Shown here: positions 33,441 through 43,576 of the stretch, piece by piece
Layout: each line of letters opens with the position of its first letter
Position numbering within the stretch: the stretch's first letter is position 1
Source: Bacteroidota bacterium
GTDB taxonomy: Bacteria > Bacteroidota > Bacteroidia > Flavobacteriales > Flavobacteriaceae
DNA: 64,000 bases
Direction of reading: 5' to 3'
NCBI GenBank assembly: GCA_018829465.1
Contig: JAHJTN010000010.1
Location: 1 to 64,000 of the forward strand
Position numbers and translations under genes: made by a program
The notes under the pieces: generated by a model
Told to the model about the DNA's origin: nothing
What the model saw: the letters and a program-made list of their open reading frames with translations, nothing else
Database searches by the model: none

Positions 33441-34091
33441 TTATACCGCTGCTTCTTTCCACAAGAATTTGCCAAAATCCAAAATACCTTCTATTGGTGA
33501 CGAATCAAAAACATCAAAGACCACTCTAACCGATTTTTCGATAACCAAATCGGTCTTCTCAAAAGAAACGGAATTGTCGTGCATCCAAAATTTCAAAATA
33601 AAGAGGGTTTGCACCCAAGCCGCTTCTGCAAAAATCTTTTCGGGGCGTTTGCTAATCTTGTATGATTTTTCTGCGTTGTCGTCTATGACCAATGCTTCGG
33701 CAAATGAGACGACCCGCTTGCGAAGTCCGGAAAGTTGCATCAAAGATTTTATATTTTCTTTTTCATTTTCTAAAACAAATAAGACATAGCTTCTGTTGGC
33801 TGTCAACAATTCAAAAAAGGTGTAGAAAAAAGTGAGCAACTTTTCTTTAGATGTAAACGTTGAGTAATCCGGATTTTTCTCTGCTAAAGACATGGTATTG
33901 TCAAAAAAGAGTTCCCATATACTTTTTTCGAGTGCTTCAAATGAACCGAAACAGGCATAAAACTGTTGTTCTTCAATTTTATGTGTTTTGCAAAATTTAT
34001 ACACAGAAGTCGGTTTCTCACTTTCTTCCAATACATGATGCATATACACATCTATGATAAATTTTGAATCGATTGTTTTTTTTGTAGCCAT
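33441..34091 (-). CDS. TetR-like transcriptional regulator
   Basis: The product (216 residues) has an N-terminal helix-turn-helix segment (SVYKFCKTHKIEEQQFYACFGSFEALEKSIW in consecutive segments), in which EEQQFYACFGSFEAL matches the TetR pattern of a phenylalanine- and tyrosine-rich recognition helix. The C-terminal ligand domain is all-helical and contains no recognisable ligand site. It heads a unit with the ABC1-type kinase gene. Palindromic TTGTTTAA sequences just upstream are probable operators. The ligand is unknown. Confidence 0.82.
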   Translation of the reverse strand: MATKKTIDSKFIIDVYMHHVLEESEKPTSVYKFCKTHKIEEQQFYACFGSFEALEKSIWELFFDNTMSLAEKNPDYSTFTSKEKLLTFFYTFFELLTANRSYVLFVLENEKENIKSLMQLSGLRKRVVSFAEALVIDDNAEKSYKISKRPEKIFAEAAWVQTLFILKFWMHDNSVSFEKTDLVIEKSVRVVFDVFDSSPIEGILDFGKFLWKEAAV

Positions 34092-34108
34092 ATCCTTTAT
34101 ATCTGAGA

Positions 34109-34154
34109 CAAAGATAGTACTTTTGTTTAATATTTATAATAATTGTTTAAACAA
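34109..34154 (-). promoter_or_regulatory. Promoter and TetR operator candidate
   Basis: On the minus strand a -7 box TATCTTTG is at 34109-34116. Upstream lie a half-site TTGTTTAA (34123-34130) and a perfect 12-bp palindrome TTGTTTAAACAA (34143-34154), the shared TTGTTTAA being repeated every 20 bases, about two helical turns. The TetR-like gene starts 18 bases after the box, so autoregulation is likely. No TTG at the usual spacing was found. Confidence 0.55.
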
Positions 34155-34279
34155 AAAATGTTAAATAAAATTAAACACAAAATCAGATTCGCCAATATAT
34201 AGGTGTCAAATTGTCAGTTGCGGACATTTGGTATTTTTATTGGTTAGTGTTGTGCATTAAATATTAAAACAAAAAAACT

Positions 34280-36157
34280 ATGGCAACCGGAAATATCAAT
34301 GTATCGGTAGAAAACATTTTCCCACTCATCAAGAAATTTTTATATTCGGATCATGAGATTTTTTTAAGAGAGCTCATTTCAAACGCAACCGACGCCACGC
34401 TCAAGCTCAAGCATTTGGCGCAGATTGGAGAAGCCAAGGTGGCGTTGGAAAATCCTCAAATTGAGGTAAAAATCAACAAAGAAGACAAGACGCTTCACAT
34501 TATAGACCAAGGCATCGGGATGACTGCCGAGGAAGTTGAAAAATACATCAACCAGATTGCTTTTTCGGGAGCCGAAGAGTTCTTGGAGAAATACAAAGAC
34601 AAATCGGCCAAGGATGCCGGAATTATCGGACACTTTGGCTTGGGTTTCTACTCGGCGTTTATGGTGGCCAAGAAGGTGGAAATCATCACCAAATCATACA
34701 CGGATGCGCCGGCAGCACATTGGGTGTGCGACGGATCACCTTCTTTTACACTTGAGGCCCACGACAAGGCTGACAGAGGTACCGAGATTATTTTGCACAT
34801 AGCCGATGACAGTACCGAATTTTTAGAAGAATACCGAGTCCGTGAACTCTTGCAGAAATACAACAAATTCATGCCGGTTCCTATTAAATTTGGCACCAAA
34901 ACCGAGAAAAAGAAAGAAGGCGAAGGCGAAGATGCCAAAGAAACGGAAGTCACTGTTGACAACATCATCAACAACCCAAATCCGGCGTGGACCAAACAAC
35001 CCACCGATTTGGCTGACGAAGACTACAAGTCGTTTTACCGCGAGTTGTATCCCATGCAGTTTGAAGCGCCTCTATTCCACATTCACCTTAATGTAGATTA
35101 TCCGTTCAACCTGACAGGGATACTGTATTTTCCAAAACTCACCCAGGATTTGCAAATCCAAAAAGACCGCATTCAACTCTATCAAAACCAAGTTTTTGTC
35201 ACTGATAATGTGGAAGGCATCGTGCCCGAATTCTTGACCATGTTGCGCGGTGTAATCGATTCGCCCGATATTCCCTTGAACGTTTCCAGATCCTACTTGC
35301 AGGCCGATGGCAATGTCAAAAAAATATCGGGTTATATCACCAAAAAAGTATCGGACAAGTTGCAATCGCTTTTCAAGGAAAACCGAACCGATTTTGAGGC
35401 CAAATGGAACGATATCAAATTGGTGATTGAATACGGCATGTTGTCTGACGATAAATTTTATGAAAAGGCCAAGTCATTTGCCCTCTTCCCTACTGTGGAT
35501 GGTAAATTTTACACTTTTGACGAGCTGAAAGAAAGCGTGAAAAACCTGCAAACCGACAAAGACGACAAGCTGGTTTTGCTTTACGCCACAGACAAAGATG
35601 CACAGCACAGCTATATAGACGCTGCAAAAGAGAAAAATTTCGAGGTGTTGTTGTTAGACTCACCTCTCACGGCACATTATATTCAAAAACTTGAGTCTGC
35701 GCACGAAAAAGTGACTTTCGCCAGGGTGGATGCAGATCATTTGGACAATCTGATCAAAAAAGACGAAACGGTTATATCTAAATTATCGGACGCGCAAAAA
35801 GAAACACTGAAACCGATTATCACAGAGGCTGTTCCACAAAATTATGTTGTCCAACTCGAAGCTATGGATAGCCAGGCTCCGCCATTTATGATTACACAAC
35901 CCGAATTTATGCGCCGGATGCAAGACATGAGCAAAATGGGAGGCGGTATGTTTGGCAGCAGCCACATGCCGGAGATGTATCACTTGGTTGTCAACACCAA
36001 CCACGAATTGGTTTCAAAGATTTTGGAAACCAAAACCAAGGCCAAGAAAGAAAAACTCATCAAACAAGGTATAGATTTGGCGCGCTTGTCTCAAAACTTG
36101 CTTAAAGGAGAAGAAATGACCGCTTTCATCAAACGAAGTTTTGAGTTGATAAAATAG
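34280..36157 (+). CDS. htpG: Molecular chaperone HtpG (Hsp90)
   Basis: HtpG is the bacterial Hsp90, an ATP-dependent dimeric chaperone of the cytoplasm. The 625 residues open with the GHKL ATPase domain: FLRELISNATDA, the lid and DQGIGMTAEE, and GHFGLGFYSAFMVA. The middle domain has ILYFPK and the loop with PLNVSRSYLQ, and the C-terminal dimer domain is present. A charged linker of about 20 residues (KKKEGEGEDAKETE) lies between the N and middle domains. No exact -7 box was found upstream. It is monocistronic. Confidence 0.96.
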   Translation: MATGNINVSVENIFPLIKKFLYSDHEIFLRELISNATDATLKLKHLAQIGEAKVALENPQIEVKINKEDKTLHIIDQGIGMTAEEVEKYINQIAFSGAEEFLEKYKDKSAKDAGIIGHFGLGFYSAFMVAKKVEIITKSYTDAPAAHWVCDGSPSFTLEAHDKADRGTEIILHIADDSTEFLEEYRVRELLQKYNKFMPVPIKFGTKTEKKKEGEGEDAKETEVTVDNIINNPNPAWTKQPTDLADEDYKSFYRELYPMQFEAPLFHIHLNVDYPFNLTGILYFPKLTQDLQIQKDRIQLYQNQVFVTDNVEGIVPEFLTMLRGVIDSPDIPLNVSRSYLQADGNVKKISGYITKKVSDKLQSLFKENRTDFEAKWNDIKLVIEYGMLSDDKFYEKAKSFALFPTVDGKFYTFDELKESVKNLQTDKDDKLVLLYATDKDAQHSYIDAAKEKNFEVLLLDSPLTAHYIQKLESAHEKVTFARVDADHLDNLIKKDETVISKLSDAQKETLKPIITEAVPQNYVVQLEAMDSQAPPFMITQPEFMRRMQDMSKMGGGMFGSSHMPEMYHLVVNTNHELVSKILETKTKAKKEKLIKQGIDLARLSQNLLKGEEMTAFIKRSFELIK

Positions 36158-36393
36158 CTTTATTTTTACCCGATGAAGTTTGCCTGCGCTACAATTTAAA
36201 ATAGCAGCGCGTTAATGATATGGATGTACCGCCTAATCTTGATGGATAGGCGGTACTGAATTTAAAAAATTAAAGAAATACATGAAAAATACCAATCCAC
36301 CGATGCAGTTTCAGTTTGGGTAAAGGTATTTATTTTAGGAATTAAGGATAAAACCTCACAGGTTTTAAAAACCTGTGAGGTTTAAAAAAGATA
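36158..36393. other. Gap after htpG with two inverted repeats
   Basis: No gene is seen. GTACCGCCTA (36226-36235) and TAGGCGGTAC (36247-36256) form a perfect 10-bp hairpin without a T-run. A near-perfect palindrome, AAACCTCACAGG (36351-36362) and CCTGTGAGGTTT (36372-36383), stands next to copy C of the dispersed repeat. Either could help stop htpG transcription. Confidence 0.55.
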
Positions 36394-36486
36394 ACAGGAG
36401 CATGATGAGTTAGGGTGTTTCCTACCTGCGCTGAGTACAGTCGAAGCATGACCTTTAAAATCAGTTGTATTGAGCGAAGTCGAAAT
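36394..36486 (+). repeat. Dispersed intergenic repeat, copy C
   Basis: It runs from AACAGGAGCATGATGAG through GGGTGTTTCC and CTGAGTACAGTCGAAGCATGACC, like copies A and B. A second partial end, ATTGAGCGAAGTCGAAAT, follows at about 36469-36486, directly before the cobalamin adenosyltransferase gene. Confidence 0.6.
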
Positions 36487-36501
36487 AAATAATATAAACA
36501 G

Positions 36502-37068
36502 ATGAAAATATACACCAAAACCGGTGATTTGGGTCAGACATCCCTTTTTAGCGGCAAACGCGTACCCAAGCACCACATGCGTGTAGAAAGCTATGGCAAT
36601 GTGGATGAGCTCAATGCATTTTTGGGTCTGTTGCGCGATCAAATTACCGATGCAGCACTCAAAGCATTCCTTTTAAACATCCAACATCAACTCTTTGTGA
36701 TTGGATCCCATTTGGCCTTTGAGCCGGATGCCTCGGCAAAAAACAAACGATTGGCGGCTCAAATTCCGCGGCTTGAAGCTGTGGAAATTGAAAAACTCGA
36801 AACAGAAATAGACCGTATGCAAGCCGCATTGCCCAAAATGACACATTTCATTTTGCCCGGAGGTCATCCTGTAGTTTCTTCCTGCCATGTGGCGCGAAGT
36901 GTTTGCCGCAGGGCCGAACGAAGTGTCACCCAGCTTTATGAAACCGAAGCGGGAGATCCTAACTTGCTCATATATCTAAACAGGCTTTCAGATTATCTGT
37001 TTGTACTTTGCCGTTTTTTATCACAGCTTTTACAAGTACCGGAAATCAAGTGGATTCCCAACGCGTAA
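36502..37068 (+). CDS. Cob(I)alamin adenosyltransferase, PduO type
   Basis: This enzyme transfers the adenosyl group of ATP to cob(I)alamin to form adenosylcobalamin, needed for example by methylmalonyl-CoA mutase. The 188 residues show the N-terminal TKTGDLGQTSLFSGKRVPKH in one stretch, the helix with GNVDELNAFLG and the ATP-contact RSVCRRAERSV. The five-helix bundle length is right. No other cobalamin gene is close, which suits B12 salvage. Its promoter was not found; a copy of the dispersed repeat directly precedes it. Confidence 0.93.
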   Translation: MKIYTKTGDLGQTSLFSGKRVPKHHMRVESYGNVDELNAFLGLLRDQITDAALKAFLLNIQHQLFVIGSHLAFEPDASAKNKRLAAQIPRLEAVEIEKLETEIDRMQAALPKMTHFILPGGHPVVSSCHVARSVCRRAERSVTQLYETEAGDPNLLIYLNRLSDYLFVLCRFLSQLLQVPEIKWIPNA

Positions 37069-37212
37069 GACTTTCAAAACAGCCTAAGTAGAATCTATAA
37101 AATTTCTCGGTTTTATTTTTTTAAAAAAAATAAACAAAAAAAAAACGTACGGTTTGATAAGTGTTTGTTAATTTGCAAACATTCCGATGATGGAACTTAA
37201 AACCGAACGCTT

Positions 37213-38145
37213 ATGCTCAACTACGTTATTCGGGAAAATGAAACTTTCAGGCACTTAGAAGGTCTTCCTTTTGAAGCCGGCAAGATTATTTGGGTAGATT
37301 TGATTGAGGCCACAGAAGAAGAGAAAAAAGAGGTAGAAATCTACTTTAAAGTAGAACTCTTCACCAAACAAGAAACTGAGGAAATTGAAAGCAGTTCGCG
37401 TTACATAGAAAGCGAAGACGAGATTGGTATCAACATGAATTTTGTTTCATTGACTCTTGAGAGTTACCAATACGAGCCGGTTTCCTTTATTGTGAAAAAC
37501 AAAGTACTGATTACCCAACGAAACACGAGTTTTCACACCTTTAAAGACACCTACAGAAAACTCAAAATTACCAAACCCGAAGACGGTGACGATATTTTTC
37601 TGAATATACTGGATACCCGTATCGATTTTGATGCGGATTTGATTGAGAACATCACCGAACAAATTTCAATCATCAGTAAAAAACTGGTAAAATCTGACGA
37701 CCTTAACCGTGAGCTCTTACTAAAAATCACCTCGCTTCAAGAAACCACGATTGCCATTAGAGAAAATATTGTTGAAAAACAGCGCATCTTATCGTCTGTG
37801 ATGAAAAGCCGTTTGTTTCCAAAAGAAGATACCGAAAAGATCCGGATTATGTTTAAAGATGTAAGTTCACTCTTGGAGCACACCTCTTTCAATTTTGAAA
37901 GATTGGAGTTTCTTCAAAACACTTTTTTAGGTCTATTGGATATGGAGCAAAACCGCGTGATCAAAATTTTCACAGTGGTCACGGTCGTCTTTATGCCACC
38001 CACACTCATAGCCAGTATGTATGGCATGAACTTTAGATTTATGCCAGAATTAGGTCAGACATGGGGTTATCCTTTTGCCATTATACTGATGATTCTTTCC
38101 TCTGCTTTCACGCTCATGTTTTTCAAAAGAAAAAAATGGTTGTAG
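37213..38145 (+). CDS. corA: CorA-family magnesium/metal transporter
   Basis: The 310-residue protein has a large cytoplasmic N-terminal domain with a long helix (about 150-250) and two C-terminal membrane helices, the first ending in the YGMNF signature (about residues 268-272), and a basic tail (FFKRKKWL). This is the CorA channel that forms pentamers for Mg2+ uptake; some members also carry Co2+ or Zn2+. No operon partner is seen on either side. Confidence 0.92.
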   Translation: MLNYVIRENETFRHLEGLPFEAGKIIWVDLIEATEEEKKEVEIYFKVELFTKQETEEIESSSRYIESEDEIGINMNFVSLTLESYQYEPVSFIVKNKVLITQRNTSFHTFKDTYRKLKITKPEDGDDIFLNILDTRIDFDADLIENITEQISIISKKLVKSDDLNRELLLKITSLQETTIAIRENIVEKQRILSSVMKSRLFPKEDTEKIRIMFKDVSSLLEHTSFNFERLEFLQNTFLGLLDMEQNRVIKIFTVVTVVFMPPTLIASMYGMNFRFMPELGQTWGYPFAIILMILSSAFTLMFFKRKKWL

Positions 38146-38232
38146 GCGTGTGCAAGCCGTTTAAAAATAAGGATTTGTTTTGTTAATAAACTAAGTCGGG
38201 CGTTAAAACAATAAAAATTACCCTGTAACAAT

Positions 38233-38240
38233 TAAATTTG
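38233..38240 (+). promoter_or_regulatory. Candidate -7 box for the reductase gene
   Basis: TAAATTTG matches TAnnTTTG, without a TTG in the right position upstream. The ATG follows 10 bases later, so the transcript would be almost leaderless. Confidence 0.4.
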
Positions 38241-38250
38241 CTATCACCCA

Positions 38251-39429
38251 ATGGAACCATTCGACGCCGTCATTATAGGCAGTGGCCCCTCAGGCGCCAG
38301 CACAGCAATAAAATTGGCCGAAGCCGGCTGGAAAATAGCCCTTGTTGAAAAAGAAATACTCCCGCGCTACAAGACTTGTGGCGGCGGGCTCGTGTATCGT
38401 GGCAGAAATTATTTGCCATTCGATATTTCATCGGCAGTAGAACGTGAGTTACACCAAGTCGAAATCTTTTTCGGAAAAAAGAGCACCTTAATTTTTAAAG
38501 CGCAACGCGAAAAGCCGATCGTAACCATGATTATGCGCGACAGTTTTGATTCTTTACTCGTCAATCAGGCAAAAAAGCATAGCATTGTCATCTATGAGGG
38601 CGAAAAAATAACCGGTTTAGAAAACGATGAAAACAAAGATTTGGCAGTTGTCAAAACAGACAAAAGAACGATAGCCGCTAAGTTTGTCATTGCTGCTGAC
38701 GGTGCATTAAGCCCTACCGCCAAGCTTGCCGGCTGGCCCGAAACCCGCCAGATTTGTCCGGCACTGGAATACGAAATCAAAGTCTCTCCTACCGATTTTG
38801 AGCGACTGTCTAAAACCGTTCGCTTCGATATGGATGTTGTGCCTAAAGGTTACGGCTGGTGTTTCCCCAAAAAAAACCATCTTTCTGTAGGCGTCGGAAA
38901 TTTTATGAAATTGACAAAAACCCTCAATCTCAAAACATATTACCAAGACTATCTGCAAACCTTGGGCATATCCAACGTATTGGAAGAACAAGCACATGGG
39001 TTTATCATTCCTATCTCGCCGAGAACGGACGGTTTTGTTAAGCATCGTGTTTTTTTAATCGGCGATGCAGCAGGCTTTGCAGATCCGGTTACCGCCGAAG
39101 GCATTTCCAATGCCATTCTGTCCGGAAACTTGGTAGCCAAAGCCCTTGTTGAGAGCCAAGCAAATCTTGACAAAGCGACTTTGCTGTATCAACAATATCT
39201 GGATGAGAAAATTTTGCCGGAACTTTTGACCGGCATCAAATTGGCAAAACTGTTCTACAACAACCAAAAACTCCGAAACCTGATGTTACAAAAGCTTGGT
39301 CAAACCGCTACGGAAGCTATGACAGATGTGTTTATGGGCGTTCGCTCCTACCCTAAAGACTACAAAGAAAGTATCCGAAGACGATTGAAGCTAATGGTTT
39401 TTTCTTTAAAAAAAAATCCCGATTTTTGA
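38251..39429 (+). CDS. Geranylgeranyl-reductase-family FAD-dependent oxidoreductase
   Basis: This 392-residue flavoprotein has the FAD-binding loop GSGPSG (residues 11-16), EKEILPRYKTCGGGL, a family-typical segment with the PRYKTCGGG core, and the second FAD motif RVFLIGDAAGFADPVTAEGISNA in consecutive segments. Family members reduce the double bonds of prenyl chains of lipids, chlorophyll or quinones, using reduced flavin or ferredoxin. The bacterium is not obviously phototrophic, so a menaquinone or carotenoid-related reduction is possible. The last codons fall in the stem of the hairpin at 39413-39442. Confidence 0.85.
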   Translation: MEPFDAVIIGSGPSGASTAIKLAEAGWKIALVEKEILPRYKTCGGGLVYRGRNYLPFDISSAVERELHQVEIFFGKKSTLIFKAQREKPIVTMIMRDSFDSLLVNQAKKHSIVIYEGEKITGLENDENKDLAVVKTDKRTIAAKFVIAADGALSPTAKLAGWPETRQICPALEYEIKVSPTDFERLSKTVRFDMDVVPKGYGWCFPKKNHLSVGVGNFMKLTKTLNLKTYYQDYLQTLGISNVLEEQAHGFIIPISPRTDGFVKHRVFLIGDAAGFADPVTAEGISNAILSGNLVAKALVESQANLDKATLLYQQYLDEKILPELLTGIKLAKLFYNNQKLRNLMLQKLGQTATEAMTDVFMGVRSYPKDYKESIRRRLKLMVFSLKKNPDF

Positions 39430-39442
39430 AAACCGGGATTTT
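39408..39442 (-). terminator. Terminator between eno and the reductase gene
   Basis: AAAATCCCG (39413-39421) pairs with CGGGATTTT (39434-39442). On the minus strand the T8 tract (A8 at 39409-39416) follows the stem, so it mainly ends the eno transcript. For the plus-strand gene the hairpin overlaps the stop codon and has only a short T-run. Confidence 0.8.
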
Positions 39443-39462
39443 AAAATTTGTCAAAGGACAGC

Positions 39463-40776
<1,314 letters not shown>

Positions 40777-40786
40777 TTAAGGTTTG

Positions 40787-41899
40787 TTAAATTTCCACCG
40801 TTTGATGGATGTGTTGCATAAATTGATCGAATAAATAAGCCGAATCGTGTGGTCCGGGACTTGCTTCCGGATGGTATTGGACAGAGAAAACCGGTTTGCC
40901 TTTCAATTTAATCCCCATTACCGTTTGATCGTTCAGGTGGTAGTGTGTAAGCTGTACTTCTTGATGTGCTTCCACTTCCGCTCTGCTGATGGCAAAACCG
41001 TGGTTTTGAGAAGTAATCTCGCCTTTTCCGGTTTCCATATTCAACACAGGATGGTTTATACCACGATGCCCGTGGTGCATTTTGAAAGTGGGAATACCAT
41101 TGGCCAGTGCCAAAATTTGATGCCCCAAGCAGATGCCAAAAAGCGGCTTGCCGGAAAGTAAAATTTTCTGAGTATTAGCGATAGGATCTTTCAGCGGTTC
41201 GGGATCACCCGGACCGTTTGACAAGAAATAACCATGCGGGTTCCAGCTTTCCATTTCTTCAAAAGAAGTGTCATAAGGATAGACTTTTACATAGGCACCT
41301 CGATTTGCAAAATTGCGAAGTATATTTTTTTTGATACCTAAGTCTAAAGCTGCAATGCGAATTGCAGATTCGGGGTTTCCGAAAAAGTAAGGTTCCGATG
41401 TAGATACTTTAGAAGCCAATTCGAGTCCTTTCATGGAAGGCATGGCTTGTAACTGTTCTTTGAGTGTGTCGAGCTTGTCAATTTCTGTCGTAATCAGTCC
41501 GTTCATGGCACCGTGTTCGCGTAGGTGGGTAACCAATTGGCGTGTATCTACATCCGAAACGGCAATCAGTTTGTGTTGTTCGAGAAAGGAAGCCAAGGTA
41601 TCGTCGGCGGCCACTCGTGAGGCAACATAGCTAAAGTTTCTGCAAATGAGTCCGGAAATTTTGATAGTGTCTGACTCGGACTCTTCGCTTTTCACACCAT
41701 AATTACCGATGTGTGCATTGGTAGTCACCATCAATTGGCCAAAATAGGATGGGTCCGTAAAAATCTCTTGATAACCGGTCATTCCGGTATTAAAGCACAA
41801 TTCGCCAAAAGCTGTTCCGTGCACGCCTACCGCTTTGCCGTGAAAAACAGTGCCGTCAGACAGCAGTACTAGGGCCTTTGAACGCGATTGAAATTTCAT
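40787..41899 (-). CDS. carA: Carbamoyl-phosphate synthase small (glutaminase) subunit
   Basis: CarA releases ammonia from glutamine and passes it to CarB for carbamoyl phosphate, used in pyrimidine and arginine synthesis. The 370 residues hold the N-terminal domain (ALVLLSDGTVFHGKAVG) and a class I amidotransferase domain with the nucleophile in GICLGHQILA and the His-Glu pair in SVQYHPEASPGPHD. I start at the ATG 41899 (MKFQSRSK); a TTG three codons earlier is possible. carB is not adjacent. The rplQ terminator lies between this gene and the ribosomal cluster. Confidence 0.95.
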   Translation of the reverse strand: MKFQSRSKALVLLSDGTVFHGKAVGVHGTAFGELCFNTGMTGYQEIFTDPSYFGQLMVTTNAHIGNYGVKSEESESDTIKISGLICRNFSYVASRVAADDTLASFLEQHKLIAVSDVDTRQLVTHLREHGAMNGLITTEIDKLDTLKEQLQAMPSMKGLELASKVSTSEPYFFGNPESAIRIAALDLGIKKNILRNFANRGAYVKVYPYDTSFEEMESWNPHGYFLSNGPGDPEPLKDPIANTQKILLSGKPLFGICLGHQILALANGIPTFKMHHGHRGINHPVLNMETGKGEITSQNHGFAISRAEVEAHQEVQLTHYHLNDQTVMGIKLKGKPVFSVQYHPEASPGPHDSAYLFDQFMQHIHQTVEI

Positions 41900-41933
41900 A
41901 ATCAACAAGTGTTTAGGGTTTACAAAATAACAT

Positions 41934-41968
41934 AAAAAAAAGGATAAATCGAAACGACTTATCCTTTT
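41934..41968 (-). terminator. Terminator of the ribosomal protein cluster
   Basis: AAGGATAA (41940-41947) pairs with TTATCCTT (41959-41966), and on the minus strand a T-run (A7 or more at 41934-41941) follows. It is 23 bases downstream of rplQ and ends the rpsL-to-rplQ transcript. Confidence 0.88.
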
Positions 41969-41990
41969 TGAGTGTTAAGAAATGGTACAT

Positions 41991-42521
41991 TTATTCCTTA
42001 TTTGTTTCGGCTGAACCTTCATCTTTGGGTGTTTCGGGTGCAGGTGTCGCTTTGTCTTCGGCTACGGCTTCGGGAGCTGCTTTCACAGTTTCAACGGTTT
42101 CTTTTTTCTTACCGCCGCGTCTTCTAGTTTTCTTTTTGGCAGTAGCTTCAGTGTTGTAGGTTTCGTTGTAGTCAACCAACTCTATCATACACATATCGGC
42201 GTTATCGCCCAATCGGTTGCCCAATTTAATGATACGTGTATAGCCTCCGGGTCTGTCGCCAACTTTTGCGGCTACGTCTCTAAAAAGTTCGGTAACTGCA
42301 TATTTACTTCTGATTCGAGAAAAAACGGTACGTCGGTTGTGCGTCGTATCTTCTTTGGCTTTGGTAATGATAGGTTCAACAAAAACTTTTAATGCCTTGG
42401 CTTTGGCAACTGTAGTGTTGATTCGCTTATGTTCTATCAGCGAACAAGCCATATTAGCCAACATGGACTTTCTATGGGCAGTTTGTCTGCTTAGGTGATT
42501 AAATTTCTTTCCGTGTCTCAT
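41991..42521 (-). CDS. rplQ: 50S ribosomal protein L17 with acidic C-terminal extension
   Basis: L17 lies near the polypeptide exit. The first ~120 residues match ([20 protein letters not shown], one stretch), and the product is 176 long because of a tail that begins [13 protein letters not shown] and then becomes rich in Ala, Glu, Pro and Thr. E. coli L17 has about 127 residues. A long, disordered tail on L17 is, from memory, common in flavobacteria. It is the last gene of the alpha part, after rpoA. Confidence 0.95.
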   Translation of the reverse strand: MRHGKKFNHLSRQTAHRKSMLANMACSLIEHKRINTTVAKAKALKVFVEPIITKAKEDTTHNRRTVFSRIRSKYAVTELFRDVAAKVGDRPGGYTRIIKLGNRLGDNADMCMIELVDYNETYNTEATAKKKTRRRGGKKKETVETVKAAPEAVAEDKATPAPETPKDEGSAETNKE

Positions 42522-42558
42522 GATTTCTATTCAAGTTTGAAACGCTTGTTAAATAGCG

Positions 42559-43551
42559 TTAGTCTTTATCTAATTTATACTTGGTTAAGTCCATTCCAAA
42601 GTTGAGTCCTTTAACAATAACGAGTTCTTCCAATTCTGTCAATGATTTTTTACCAAAGTTTCTGAACTTCATCAAATCGTTTTTGTTGAAAGAAACCAAA
42701 TCGCCTAGGGTTTCTACTTCGGCTGCTTTGAGGCAGTTTAAGGCACGCACAGACAAATCCATATCAACCAATTTGGTTTTAAGCAATTGTCTCATGTGCA
42801 AAGACTCTTCGTCGTAGGTTTCTGTTTCGGCTACCTCATCAGATTCAAGTGTGATGCGCTCATCTGAGAACAGCATAAAGTGATGAATCAGGGTTTTGGC
42901 GGCTTCAGTCAAGGCATCTTTGGGATGTATGGAACCATCAGTAATGATGTGAAATACGAGTTTCTCAAAATCCGTTTTTTGTTCTACACGGAAGTTTTCG
43001 ATGGCGTATTGTACATTTTTAATTGGCGTATAGATAGAATCTATAAAGATAGTTCCAAAAGGTGCATTGGCTTTTTTGTTCTCTTCGGCAGGCACGTAGC
43101 CACGGCCTTTCTCTATCGTAAATTCGAAGTTAAGAGAGACATTAGACTCTTTGTTGAGCAATACCAAATCGGGGTTTAACACCTGAAAACCGGAAATAAA
43201 CTTTTGCAAGTCGCCGGCAGTCACTACTTCGGAACCGGTAATTGCCACAGAAACGGTTTCGTTATCCGAATCTTCGATTTGGTTTTTAAAACGGATTTGT
43301 TTGAAGTTGAGGATGATTTCGGTAACGTCTTCCACAACGCCTTTGATGGTGGAAAATTCGTGTTCTACACCTTCGATTCTCAGAGAGGTGACGGCAAAGC
43401 CTTCCAATGAGGAAAGCAAAACCCTTCGGAGTGCGTTACCCACTGTAAGACCGTAACCGGGTTCAAGAGGTCTGAATTCAAATCGACCTTCGAAATCCGT
43501 AGAATCGATCATTATAACTTTGTCCGGTTTTTGAAAATTTAATATGGCCAT
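42559..43551 (-). CDS. rpoA: RNA polymerase alpha subunit
   Basis: RpoA (330 residues) dimerises to start assembly of RNA polymerase. The N-terminal domain shows [24 protein letters not shown] (in consecutive segments) and the C-terminal domain includes the [21 protein letters not shown] helix pair and the usual [14 protein letters not shown]. The C-terminal domain is complete and would contact activators and upstream DNA. It lies 37 bases upstream of rplQ. Confidence 0.98.
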   Translation of the reverse strand: MAILNFQKPDKVIMIDSTDFEGRFEFRPLEPGYGLTVGNALRRVLLSSLEGFAVTSLRIEGVEHEFSTIKGVVEDVTEIILNFKQIRFKNQIEDSDNETVSVAITGSEVVTAGDLQKFISGFQVLNPDLVLLNKESNVSLNFEFTIEKGRGYVPAEENKKANAPFGTIFIDSIYTPIKNVQYAIENFRVEQKTDFEKLVFHIITDGSIHPKDALTEAAKTLIHHFMLFSDERITLESDEVAETETYDEESLHMRQLLKTKLVDMDLSVRALNCLKAAEVETLGDLVSFNKNDLMKFRNFGKKSLTELEELVIVKGLNFGMDLTKYKLDKD

Positions 43552-43576
43552 AATCTTATATTATCAGGAATTAGGA

